Source: Polytrichum commune
Taxonomy: Eukaryota; Streptophyta; Polytrichopsida; Polytrichales; Polytrichaceae
Direction of reading: 5' to 3'
Length of the DNA: 64,000 nucleotides
Assembly (NCBI GenBank): GCA_950295325.1
Contig: OX485803.1
Span: forward strand, 42,979,554-43,043,553
Position numbers and translations under genes: made by a program. Below, one piece after another: positions 11,831 to 20,823 of the stretch. Every line of letters begins with the position of its first letter. Positions within the stretch are counted from its first letter, which is position 1. The notes under the pieces were generated by a model. That model saw only the letters and a list, made by a program, of their open reading frames with translations. It searched no databases and was not told the origin of the DNA.

Positions 11831-12222
11831 TATACAATCCACCCTCTATGAATGGTACACCTATAAGTATTAACCCTATCTAAATGTTAATGTTCTTCAA
11901 CTCCCTGCATATTGCACATTATAAATGTTAAACGTGTTAAGTGTTAAAAGAAATGGTACACCATTTTTTTTAAATTTGACTCTATAAATGTTAACGAATG
12001 AAATACAACCATGATATGGAGGAAAAAACCCACACCTCTAGATACATTTTTCTTTCTCTTTGTGATTTGTTTGATTCAAATTGAATAAAGTTTTGATTGG
12101 GTTTGCAATTTTATGAATGGTATTATCTCACTACGACTCTTCACAATTGCTTATATTTACAAATGCTAAGATTTCTACATTGCGAAAAAAAACTATTTTT
12201 ATAGTTGTTCATTGTTAACACC
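11831..12222 (+). repeat. Left arm of the 392-bp inverted repeat
   Basis: Inverted copy at 14,475-14,867. Landmarks are the 'gttaaacgtgttaagtgtt' segment near 11,925-11,945 and the 'tgcaattttatgaatggta' segment near 12,105-12,123. Confidence 0.88.
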
Positions 12223-12656
12223 TCTATATGTGTTCACTTTGATCCACTTGAGGGTTAACCTTTATAGAGGGTACACTATACAGTATATGTGATTTTTTCA
12301 ATCCTTGGATATGTATTTTTTTTGACGACGAGCTTGCATTTTTCAACCTATGTAAATGTACTTGTCAATTTCATATTCTTAAATTGAAATCCCATCATAT
12401 AAGGACAATGTCTATATGCTAGTTTTCCTCATTGTACGTCTTGCTTGATAAGCTTGTTTCTCTTTCGTACCTATGGGGCCCATCAAATTCCCTCATAACA
12501 ATAAATTTAATAAAGTGTTTGCAAATGACACCCAAGTACACTAGTTTGTTCGGGCATGTGAAGACATTAAGATTATTTGAAGAATATTTAATTATGTATG
12601 CACCAATACACTATACCCTTATAAAGATTAACACTCGGGAGTGGATGAAAGTGAAC

Positions 12657-12765
12657 AACCATAAAAATTAGTTTTTTCGCAATATACAAATCTTAACATT
12701 TGTAAAAATAAGCAATTGTGAAAGTCCTTGTGAGATAGTACCATTCATAAAATTGCATAAAATTG
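12657..12765 (-). repeat. Third, partial copy of the arm sequence
   Basis: This stretch matches the part of the right arm at about 14,485-14,595 in the same orientation, through 'caaatcttaacatttgtaaa' and 'accattcataaaattgcat'. It is a partial internal duplication inside the nested unit. Confidence 0.75.
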
Positions 12766-13129
12766 TGAAGACCTGTATCTGCAAAGTTGAACGTCGGAAA
12801 AAACTATTATGTAGATATTTTGTATACAAGGCCAATGGATAACCTACATGTTGGCTTATTCCCTCCCCCATGGAAATTATGAAATATGGGGGTTTATGAT
12901 ATGGACCCATTAAGGTAGACGTGTGTTATGTGGAAAAAAAAACGTTGCACCCACTTCTCGTAGTATATGAAACACGCAATTAGTGGGAGATGAATAGTTT
13001 ATTTAAATTGTGCATGGAGTCATTTGCCTCATAATCTTTGAAGCTCTTATCAATTTCTTATTCATTGAGAAAATGAAGATTCTCGTGCTTATCGATGAAG
13101 TACAGGTTATGTTCGTCCCCCCAAACATG

Positions 13130-13236
13130 TTCATTATGGGAACTAAAATGGTTAGCATATTTTGAGCATGTAGTCCAATCCTTACCGAACATGTGTCTTT
13201 TTGGTGTTTATTCTTAGGTCCATGTCTACCCATAGC
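13130..13236 (-). repeat. Fragment of dispersed repeat family A
   Basis: On the minus strand this carries the family's middle part ('attggactacatgctcaaaa' and the adjoining 'agacatg' region). It resembles copies in the APEM9 and HscB introns. It lies inside the nested unit. Confidence 0.5.
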
Positions 13237-13293
13237 AGTGTTTCAATATTTTCAGCCTTGTTTGATGTTGCAGCTACAACTATGGGTTTTATT

Positions 13294-14389
13294 TTATTCT
13301 TTGTCATGGGTTTTCGTCTTCTTCATAATGATTGTCTTGGGAGTTTGTTTTGTATTTTGATGTTGGTTCTTTTTTCCATCTTCGTTTCGTTTCGTCATGC
13401 TAATTTTTTTCTCATATTCGCTAAAATCACAATTACGAAGGTATGGAGAGGAGAATTGTCTTAAGGAGGTGGGGCATGTGACGGGTGATGAGAAGTGGGA
13501 GTGGGTGATGTGGAATGAGTCAATGATGTGTGTAAGGATGTCGTTGGGTAGTGTGTATTGGGAAAGTTTGAGGGGGTCATTTTTGGGTATTTTATATTTA
13601 TATCGTTGGTACAACCATGCGACCTCTTGTTCAAATGATTGTATGGGGGGTTCTAAAGTAGGGGGTTGATGTAATGTGTTTTGGTATTGTTCCCATAACC
13701 ATTGGAGTCTATGCTCCGGAATGGTAATTAAGTGACGCCCATCATCGTCGTAAACATGTGATGCACCATGTTGGCTTTGGATTGTGGGATGGGTGCGGGC
13801 GATGTCATTATCGGGGTTGCATTCGTTGATATAAATGTGACATAGAGGGATGTTGTGTGGGGGGGGGGGGAATGTGTTGTGGATCTCTTATTTGTGGTTC
13901 TTTAAAAGTTGAATTTAAGATGTGGGTAAAGTATTGATGTTGTTTGTGGGTATAGTATTGGGTGAGGAGTAGGATGTTATGGTTTATGTTACTTTGACTA
14001 TCCCATGGGAAGAGGTCTCTTTGAGGGAGTCATTTATTATATAGTGAGTCGTTGGGGGTTTTCCAGTGGCATAGATAGGAAGTGTATTTCTTCGTGATTT
14101 GGTTTTTATCAATGTAGGTGTGGGAGCAGTCTTGGAGTATGGAGTGTATTGGGTAGAGGGTGTATTTATGTAGGATATGTAGTGGTGTTTTTGGGTGTTC
14201 GGGGGGTGGTGGAGGCCCAGGATATTCACGTGGGTTCCGTATTCTTGGATTTATGTGATGGGGTAATATTTTGTATGAATCCTTTAGGGTGTTTGGTAAG
14301 GCATGTGTTGGACAGTTATGTGGACATTGAGGTTGACATGTTGATTCGCAAAATAGTAGCCTAGCGTGATGTAGAGTGGCTTTGATTAT
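13294..14389 (-). pseudogene. Decayed coding region of unknown family inside the nested inverted-repeat unit
   Basis: I do not recognise the family. Reading the minus strand from 14,389, a frame stays open for about 118 codons to a TGA at 14,030-14,032. It continues in the same frame to a run of 12 C (G12 at 13,859-13,870 on plus), shifts frame there, and runs on to 13,294. The composition is protein-like: a regular Cys-rich motif C-x3-C-x3-C-x3-C (14,312-14,350), a proline run, then aromatic and acidic segments such as ITIPEHRLQWLWEQY and PPIQSFEQEVAWLYQRYK. The last 50 or so codons (Lys/Asn-rich) look non-coding, and a possible donor lies near 13,440. One stop and one homopolymer slip in over 300 codons suggest a fairly young wreck of a real gene, perhaps a transposase. 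Confidence 0.55.
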
Positions 14390-14474
14390 TTATGAACACT
14401 ATAATTGCACGGAAGTGTACCATATTCAAAACCATGGAAATGGGCTATCATTTCAACACCCATTTTCTTGTAGT

Positions 14475-14867
14475 GTGTTAACAATGAACAACTATAAAAA
14501 TAGTTTTTTTTCTCGGAATATACAAATCTTAACATTTGTAAATATAAGCAATTGTGAAGAGTCGTAGTGAGATAATACCATTCATAAAATTGCAAACCCA
14601 ATCAAAACTTTATTCAATATGAATCAAACAAATCACAAAGAGAGAGATGAATGTGTCTAGAGGTGTGGGTTTTTTCCCCCATATTATGGTTGTATTTCAT
14701 TCGTTAACATTTATAGAGTCAAATTTAAAAAGAATGGTGTACCATTTCTTTTAACACTTAACACGTTTAACATTTATAATGTGCAATATGTAGGGAGTTG
14801 AAGAACATTAACATTTAGATAGGGTTAACACATATAGGTGTACCATTCGTAGAGGGTGGACAATATA
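14475..14867 (-). repeat. Right arm of the 392-bp inverted repeat
   Basis: Inverted copy of 11,831-12,222; see that entry. Confidence 0.88.
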
Positions 14868-15150
14868 GGGTTAATGAAGTAAACAACTTACATGCATATT
14901 GAATACATTTGAAAACATAAATATGAATGAAGTCAATAGGATGAAGATTACATGTATTCAAATTTCCATATTTATTTAGAAGGCCATATGCGATGTAAAA
15001 CAATGCATATATTATGTTCAAGGACAATTATGTATGCATCAAAAGGCTAGTTTGACAACCAACTTTCCAAAATATAATGCTTTATTGAACAACCATAAGG
15101 CTTCACTAGAACAAATCGTAATATACAACTCTCCCCAATTTTTACTAAGG

Positions 15151-16566
15151 TCATGTTAGTATACCTCTTTGGGATCCTAGGTAAAAGGCTAATAAACGTC
15201 GAAGTTCCTCTCCGTCATTTATAATTCTACTTTGGGGTTCTCCGTCATCACAAGCATTATAAATTTCCGAATCCGAATAGGCATCAACATCATCATCTTC
15301 CACTCCTCCATTGTTGACCATAGCGCCCAAAGCCTCCAAATCTTCATTCACTTGTTTTCTTAGAATATTGTGCAATATAGCACACGCGGTAATAACATCG
15401 GGCATATAAACAACATTAAGGTCGGATTTTCCTAAGAGTTCTCTCCAAGTCGTTTTCAAGATGCCAAAGGCATTTTCCACAACCCCCCTACCCCTACGTA
15501 GTTTCCTATTATAGAGGGCCTCTAACATTGTGAGGTTATTACCACGGTGGGGGGTCACTAACCAAGGTAGATTTGGGTACCCTGAATCACCCAAAAGATA
15601 GGGTGGAAATCCATCTCTACCTAGGGATGGAGGAAATAACTCCCCTCTCATAGCAAGTTGGTAAAGGCTAGAGCAACGTAGCATCCTAGCATCATTGGTC
15701 GAACCGGGCATGCCTAAAAACAAATCTAAAAAGACCTTCCTACTATCAACTACGGCTTGGCAATTCAATGTATAACCATGAGTTTTGAAATAAAAGTAAT
15801 CCTCGGGGCCTACCCTAGGTTTGGAAATATGGATATGCGTCCCATCAATAGCACCACTTACGGCGGGCAATCCACACAATACCTTAAAATCATTTTGAAC
15901 TTGAATAAGGCGGTTTCCAATCGGCCAAGCAATTTCATGACGTAAGGCAAGGTTAATAGCACGACATGTATCATGTACTACATTAGACACCGTTGAGGGG
16001 CCAATGGCAAATAATTTGGAACACAATCGCGTATTAGTTGCATGTGCTAACTTTAAGAGCGTACATGCAACACGTACAACAACGGGGATTGCAAGTCGGT
16101 AGTTAGTATTTTGTTTTTCTATAAGAGGCCGAAGTTGGTGGGAGAGCTCAAAAACGGATGCTTTGGTCATCCTAAATAAAGATGACCATCGGTCGTCATC
16201 GTACTCCTCAATGACAAATCTAGAAAACCATGTAGTAGATCGTGGCTTCACCCAATACCGTAGTTCATGATCACCTAGTAGAAGGTTATTCCATAGTTGA
16301 AAGGAGTACAATGCGGCTATGGAGGTGCAATGGATGTTGTGCATGTGACTCACACCCTCTTCCATATGCACATTAAATTCATCATGTGTGGGAGCTTCCG
16401 CAGGGATGGAGGCCACAGTTAGAATATTGTGGGCATTGAGAAGAATCATTAGTAATGCCGAAACAATGGAAAGGATATTTGCCGGATCATCAAATCCATC
16501 CATACCTGCACCATCAAATTCCAACCATAAATATGAAAATTCCAATATATTACGACTTTGTTTCAT
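15151..16566 (-). CDS. PIF/Harbinger DDE transposase (HARBI1/ALP1-like), apparently intact
   Basis: The transposase cuts and pastes the element after binding its terminal repeats, working with the Myb-like partner encoded at 9,909-11,727. The frame is 471 codons without interruption. The DDE_Tnp_4 nuclease core is clear: first Asp in GAIDGTHIHI (about residue 241), second Asp in LLGDSGYPNLPWLVTP (about 327) and Glu in GRGVVENAFGILKTTWRELL (about 365). N-terminal to this is a helical region with RWSSLFRMTKASVFEL and a helix-turn-helix-like stretch at VRVACTLLKLAHATNTRL, followed by IGPSTVSNVV. Length and order agree with plant PIF-type transposases. The start at 16,566 is the first Met of the frame; an upstream 5' leader is likely. 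No frameshift or stop was seen, so it may still be functional in trans. Confidence 0.93.
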   Translation of the reverse strand: MKQSRNILEFSYLWLEFDGAGMDGFDDPANILSIVSALLMILLNAHNILTVASIPAEAPTHDEFNVHMEEGVSHMHNIHCTSIAALYSFQLWNNLLLGDHELRYWVKPRSTTWFSRFVIEEYDDDRWSSLFRMTKASVFELSHQLRPLIEKQNTNYRLAIPVVVRVACTLLKLAHATNTRLCSKLFAIGPSTVSNVVHDTCRAINLALRHEIAWPIGNRLIQVQNDFKVLCGLPAVSGAIDGTHIHISKPRVGPEDYFYFKTHGYTLNCQAVVDSRKVFLDLFLGMPGSTNDARMLRCSSLYQLAMRGELFPPSLGRDGFPPYLLGDSGYPNLPWLVTPHRGNNLTMLEALYNRKLRRGRGVVENAFGILKTTWRELLGKSDLNVVYMPDVITACAILHNILRKQVNEDLEALGAMVNNGGVEDDDVDAYSDSEIYNACDDGEPQSRIINDGEELRRLLAFYLGSQRGILT

Positions 16567-17757
16567 TTAGGTAAAACCTTCTTTGTCATCCAAATAATGG
16601 ACCACACCAAAGCAAATAACCCACTAGTAAACACCCAACCCACCCAAATATGCCTAGTCCGTAGTCATCATTACTTCTACAAAGCCTTGTTACACAACAT
16701 TGCCCTTGGTGCTCCAACCTCAACCTTGTGGAGTATAGCTATGGCAGCTCCCCTACAGTATCACATTCTGGGCAAGAAGGGATTATACTCTGTTTTTGTT
16801 TGGAAATATTGCACTTACAAATCAGTGTTCAATATCAGAGTAGGCAGGGCGGCAAATGGGCAACACCCAGTGAATGTGAGGTACCTGTTTCCTAACACAT
16901 GGTTCCTGAATGAGCTAACAAAACAGGGGAGTTCGGCCCCGAGCAGCGTGTTTGAAAATTCCCTCCCAGTTCGGCCCGGAGCAGCAGATATCGAATTGGT
17001 GGCGCCGGTGCAGAATGCTAGCATGTGAGGAGAGGCGCCAGCGACCAGGGGACACAGTGCTGCTGCAACACCGAATCTCAGAGGCTCCTGGTTGGGAAAT
17101 TAGAGGTGATGCACTTCAAATAAGTGGCAAGCTATTTTCGCGATATACATTCACAGGTGCCGAAGGCGGCAGTCTCGGAGAGAGGCGTCTGCAACCGTAT
17201 TTCAGATTTGAGAAGCACAGCTAAACCCAAAACCCAGCAGACTTGAGCTCACAGAATTCACTTCAGCTCACAACATTCCCCTTCAACTCACAGATTTCCC
17301 TTCCGCTCAACCTAAAGCCTTCAGCTCGCAAATTGACGGCGATGCACTCACTAGCCTGACACGGAAAAAAAACAGGCCCAGAAATTTTGTGGATTGCGGT
17401 AGCCGGCACGCTTATGAAGGATGCTTCAAACCAACGGTTTCGGCGATTCATAAATCCGTTGGCACCAAAAATTTCATGCTCTCTGGATGGCAGTTAGGCA
17501 GCCGTTACAGGATTCCCGGAAAAACCTGGGTTTTATCTTAGTGTTGGCTTCAGATTTACAGGCTCAATTTTACAATTTGCTTGGACGCCGAGAAGCTGGG
17601 CTAAAACCCGTTAGAGGAGTGGTCCGGTGAAGAAGGTTGTGGTAGACTTAAGCTAATACCAACCCGGGTATTAAGGCCGACCCTGTACAGGCTTTCCGCA
17701 CATGTCTTTATAACCTGCCACCCATTGCCCGGCACTAAAGGCGGTTTTAGCCTTAAG

Positions 17758-17781
17758 ACCTGGTCTTAGCTAAGACCAGGT
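17758..17781. repeat. Perfect 24-bp palindrome in the right terminal region
   Basis: The sequence from 17,758 to 17,781 is identical to its own reverse complement, centred on AGCT (half-site acctggtcttag). It sits inside the right terminal repeat, 12 bp from the transposon end. The left end carries only one half in altered form. It could be a transposase binding site or a hairpin. Confidence 0.85.
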
Positions 17782-17793
17782 GGGGAAGGGGTA
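17764..17793 (-). repeat. Right terminal inverted repeat of the Harbinger element
   Basis: Ends at ggggta just before TTA (17,794-17,796). Mates with 8,996-9,025. Confidence 0.85.
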
Positions 17794-17796
17794 TTA

Positions 17797-18560
17797 GGAT
17801 AGTATTGACCAAAATAATGCCTCCAGGTATGAAAATGTTCTCTTAGAGTCTTGTGAAACCCAACAAGTATCAATATTTGACATATATTAAAATATGAATA
17901 CCATCCGGATAGGTTCTTCATATCATTATAGATACCATGTATTCACCTAAATACCAGTTCAATATTAGTCGCGACCAATGTTGCACAAGTGTATAGGTGA
18001 AAGAATAATATCATTACACAATATCACTACACAAAATGTTGCATTTAGTGTCATATTGTTTTCTATGTGACCGTGGTAACTTCTCTAATGACACTTCTTA
18101 TCAATAAGTTTACAATTAGTGTCATCCCAACTTACATTTCTGTAATGAAATCCTTACAAAGTTTGGTATAGTCTACATCCTAACATTTTTGTAACGAACT
18201 ATTGCCATGGATGATTGAAATTTGGATGTAAATCACTCAGTAACTTAGGATAGTATTTGCAAAATTGTAAATATATAATGTCCAAATGTTTGTTCAAGGA
18301 ATGACAAGTAGTGTTAGGTTTACATTTTATGTTAGTGACACTACACATGTGGTTTACAATTAGTATTGAGCAAGACAATAGAATTGGTGACACTAATTCC
18401 AATATTAGTGTAATGGTGTTGAATAACCAATCTGACTGGTATTGAAATTGTAACAACAATCAAATGTTGGTGGGTTTGTCAAGGTCAGAGAATCTTTGTA
18501 TACCAAAGTTATTGTCTGGGTCAATACCATTCCAATACCAAGTTGGAACTCAGATGAATT
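17797..18560. repeat. Dispersed repeat that hosts the Harbinger insertion, with a nested repeat at 18,030-18,450
   Basis: Sequence just right of the transposon (17,797-17,990) resembles 53,012-53,200, including 'tatcaatatttga'. Sequence just left (about 8,900-8,995) resembles 52,930-53,020. The target was therefore a member of this dispersed family. The middle part (18,030-18,450) matches the inverted block at 200-620. The far part (18,430-18,560) reads as an inverted copy of part of the same family. Confidence 0.65.
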
Positions 18561-18851
18561 TACCTAGATGTGAAGATTCAAAGACAATATATACACCCGA
18601 AATCAATAAAAAAATTATCCTTAAATACCCATATGTCAACACGTTCAAAATCCTCATTACATATAGATACTTGATTGATATAAAAGAAGAGACAATGTCA
18701 GTCCAACATTGGTGCCCATGTGGCAACCTACCTTTTTTTTTGGGTACCAAACCAAAGTTGTTCAAAAAATGACATGGAGCACGAGTCAACGGCGTGGAAG
18801 GGAAACCGGGGTCATTGACATTATCCTTTGCTAACAAAGGCATGGCTTCTT

Positions 18852-19164
18852 AGGCCCGGTTTACATGGGTTCCCAAGTCCCAAGTCCCACTCATGTTAGC
18901 ATGTCCCAACATGGAGGCAAGTCCCAACTTTTGAGCCTAAAAAAAGAAAAGCATTAGAATATGGTTAATTATCATTAAAATTGTATATGGATTACTACAT
19001 GCAAAAAATATTCATGGGACTTGTGTTGAGAGTTGGGTCGAGCAAAAAGCTAACTTAGATCCAACTCTCAATGCAAGTCTTGAGCCTCACCTCCAAAAGT
19101 GTTGCCATGTAGGCATCCATGTCATCCTTGGGACTTAGGACTTGGGAGGCCATGCGAACTGGCC
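18852..19164. repeat. MITE-like element, ~310 bp, GGCC ends
   Basis: The left end (ggcccggtttacatgg, then cccaagtcccaagtccc) is matched by the reverse complement of the right end (ggggccagttcgcatggcct, then cccaagtcctaagtccc). No coding capacity. The 'ggccc' ends resemble non-autonomous hAT or similar elements, but I could not establish a target duplication. Confidence 0.65.
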
Positions 19165-19558
19165 CCAGTGTTCAAGATTGAAGTCTTCAATGCCCTTCAA
19201 ACACGATTTGGCCCTTCAAAATATACCTCTCTCAAAACAACCCTTCAAAAGACAACCCCAAATTGAAAATGAAGATGTCACTTGAAGTCCTTAATATAAT
19301 TTGCATGCCGCAAGAACCAACAAGCATAGGGCATTGTCACTACAAGAAGTGGTTGATTCTTAATTCTTCACATTATACTGAAAACATGTACCATATAATT
19401 CATGCACAAATTTAATATGAGTTTTGTATTTCATTTCTATATTCTTGGACTGACATCTTGGATTTGACCAACCCTTCAATTGAAGAGCTGAAATTTGAGA
19501 ACCCTTCAAAATGAAACTCATACGAAGGCTTCAATCTTGACCACCACTGACTGGCCCT
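19161..19558. repeat. Second MITE-like element abutting the first
   Basis: The left end 'agtgttcaagattgaagtct' is mirrored at the right by the inverted 'ggtcaagattgaagccttc'. Interior copies of 'cccttcaaa' recur in both orientations. It shares the GGCC tip with the preceding element, so the two are nested, tandem or composite. Confidence 0.6.
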
Positions 19559-19559
19559 A

Positions 19560-20823
19560 GTCTTCTTCTCTTTGTTCTTCGTCGTGTTCTTTCTCGTCTA
19601 CCGCGCACTTTCGTCCTCCAGTCCCGCATCTCCCCACGAGATTCGGCGCCTCTCGAGTGTCCTATCGCACTCTTTCGCGCCTTTTCTGTCCACCTGTGGG
19701 CACTTTGCGTTCCACGCAAACGCAACACAGTTCTCTTTCTCTCTCTCTCTTGCCCTCGACCACCGGTCGGCGAAAGGAAGGAACGAAGGAACGAAGGAAG
19801 AGCATCATCGGGAGCGTCAGTTGTCATGGCAATTTGCACTTAACTCTCCGTGGCTGGATCGTCCCGTACCGTTGTGACGAAGGCCGTGCCGCGGTTTGCA
19901 AGCCGTGTGAAGAAGAAAACCTGAACAGTGTTGTGTGGGAGAGGGTTTTAAGAATTTTAGGGCAAGCTCCTGCGAGGGCAAACCATGGGACATCGCCTCG
20001 CCACGGCCGTTGCGGAATACAATGAAATTCCTCGAATGCACCCCGCTTGCTTGGTAAATTTTGTAACCCCTGACAAATAAGTTCTCTTTCTCTTTCGCGC
20101 AGTCTTGAGAGAATTAATTGTTTGCTGTCTTCGTTAGTACATTTAGAAGAGGGAGAAGAGAGAGACAGAGAGGGTGAATTTTGGTGTTGTTTCATCTTCG
20201 AGTTGGTCTAATTCTACACGTAATTCCGAAACGAAACGGTCATCACGAGAATTTGAGGTACATAAGGTTGAACAGAAGGGGGCGGACAAGCCGGCCAATC
20301 CCTAATTTTCCCCAAGGGCAAGTCCCTAGTTCCCTCATGTATTTCCCTCATGTTTTGTGGAAAATATTTGGTTCACCTGGATATCCCCTATATGATTGGG
20401 TGGTGGACCATGGCGGTAGGGTGCACCGAAAATCAAGATCCAGGAAGGTCACCGATCCGAGCACTATTCTTTACATTATGCGGCTTAACCTAGGAATTCC
20501 ATGGGATCCGGGTTTAGGCCGTGGGTTTAAGCTACACTTGAGCATTTAAAATTCATCTTCAACTTATCGAGTGCCGAGGATCCTTGCAAGGGAATTACGG
20601 GAACATTTCGAGGCGAAGTTTCGCTTCGGGAGCTAGTGCTTGCCTCGGTTGTTGGGCCTGCTTAATGGTGTTTCTTTATTTCCTCGCTTTCGGAAGCTCC
20701 GTCTCACTTTTGTTATGTTTTCTCCTGTCGTATGCAGGATGTCGCGGTTTGAAGACTGATAAGTGGTAGAATAAAAAGCAGCGAGAAGTGCAGCTATTGT
20801 AGGACTAGGAATTCTTCAGAAAC
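19560..20823 (+). promoter_or_regulatory. Probable Dr1 promoter and 5' leader region
   Basis: A GC- and pyrimidine-rich stretch (19,560-20,130, with a CT microsatellite near 19,735-19,752) precedes Dr1. A likely 5'-UTR acceptor 'cgtatgcag' ends at 20,737, about 87 bp before the start codon, so the leader is probably spliced. Short upstream ATGs occur near 19,985 and 20,181. The transcription start cannot be read directly. Confidence 0.45.

Larger units (their letters stand above)
11831..14867. mobile_element. Nested unit with ~392-bp terminal inverted repeats, unknown family
   Basis: The left arm 11,831-12,222 and right arm 14,475-14,867 are near-identical inverted copies (about 392 bp each, only scattered differences). 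Outer tips read 'caatccaccctcta' and, inverted, 'ttgtccaccctcta', both next to TATA, a possible short target duplication. The interior carries a decayed minus-strand coding region (13,294-14,389) and a third partial arm copy at about 12,657-12,765. The unit lies exactly between the 3' ends of the two convergent Harbinger genes. It may be an independent transposon inserted there, or a duplicated 3' region of the host element. Confidence 0.7.
8996..17793. mobile_element. PIF/Harbinger transposon, 8.8 kb, with nested insertion
   Basis: The left end (aaccccttctccacctgact) and the reverse complement of the right end (taccccttccccacctggtc) form an imperfect terminal inverted repeat. It is flanked by TTA at 8,993-8,995 and 17,794-17,796, the 3-bp TWA-type target duplication of the PIF/Harbinger superfamily. 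Internally there is a plus-strand Myb/SANT-like ORF (9,909-11,727) and a minus-strand DDE transposase (15,151-16,566), transcribed towards each other. A related repeat at about 52,920-53,220 resembles the uninterrupted target and supports both ends. The element is larger than usual because a 3 kb inverted-repeat unit (11,831-14,867) sits between the two genes. Confidence 0.93.

Noticed and set aside
19531-19839. Arg-rich minus-strand frame in the Dr1 upstream region
   Set aside because: Produced by the CT/GA-rich tract on the opposite strand; low complexity and no family features.
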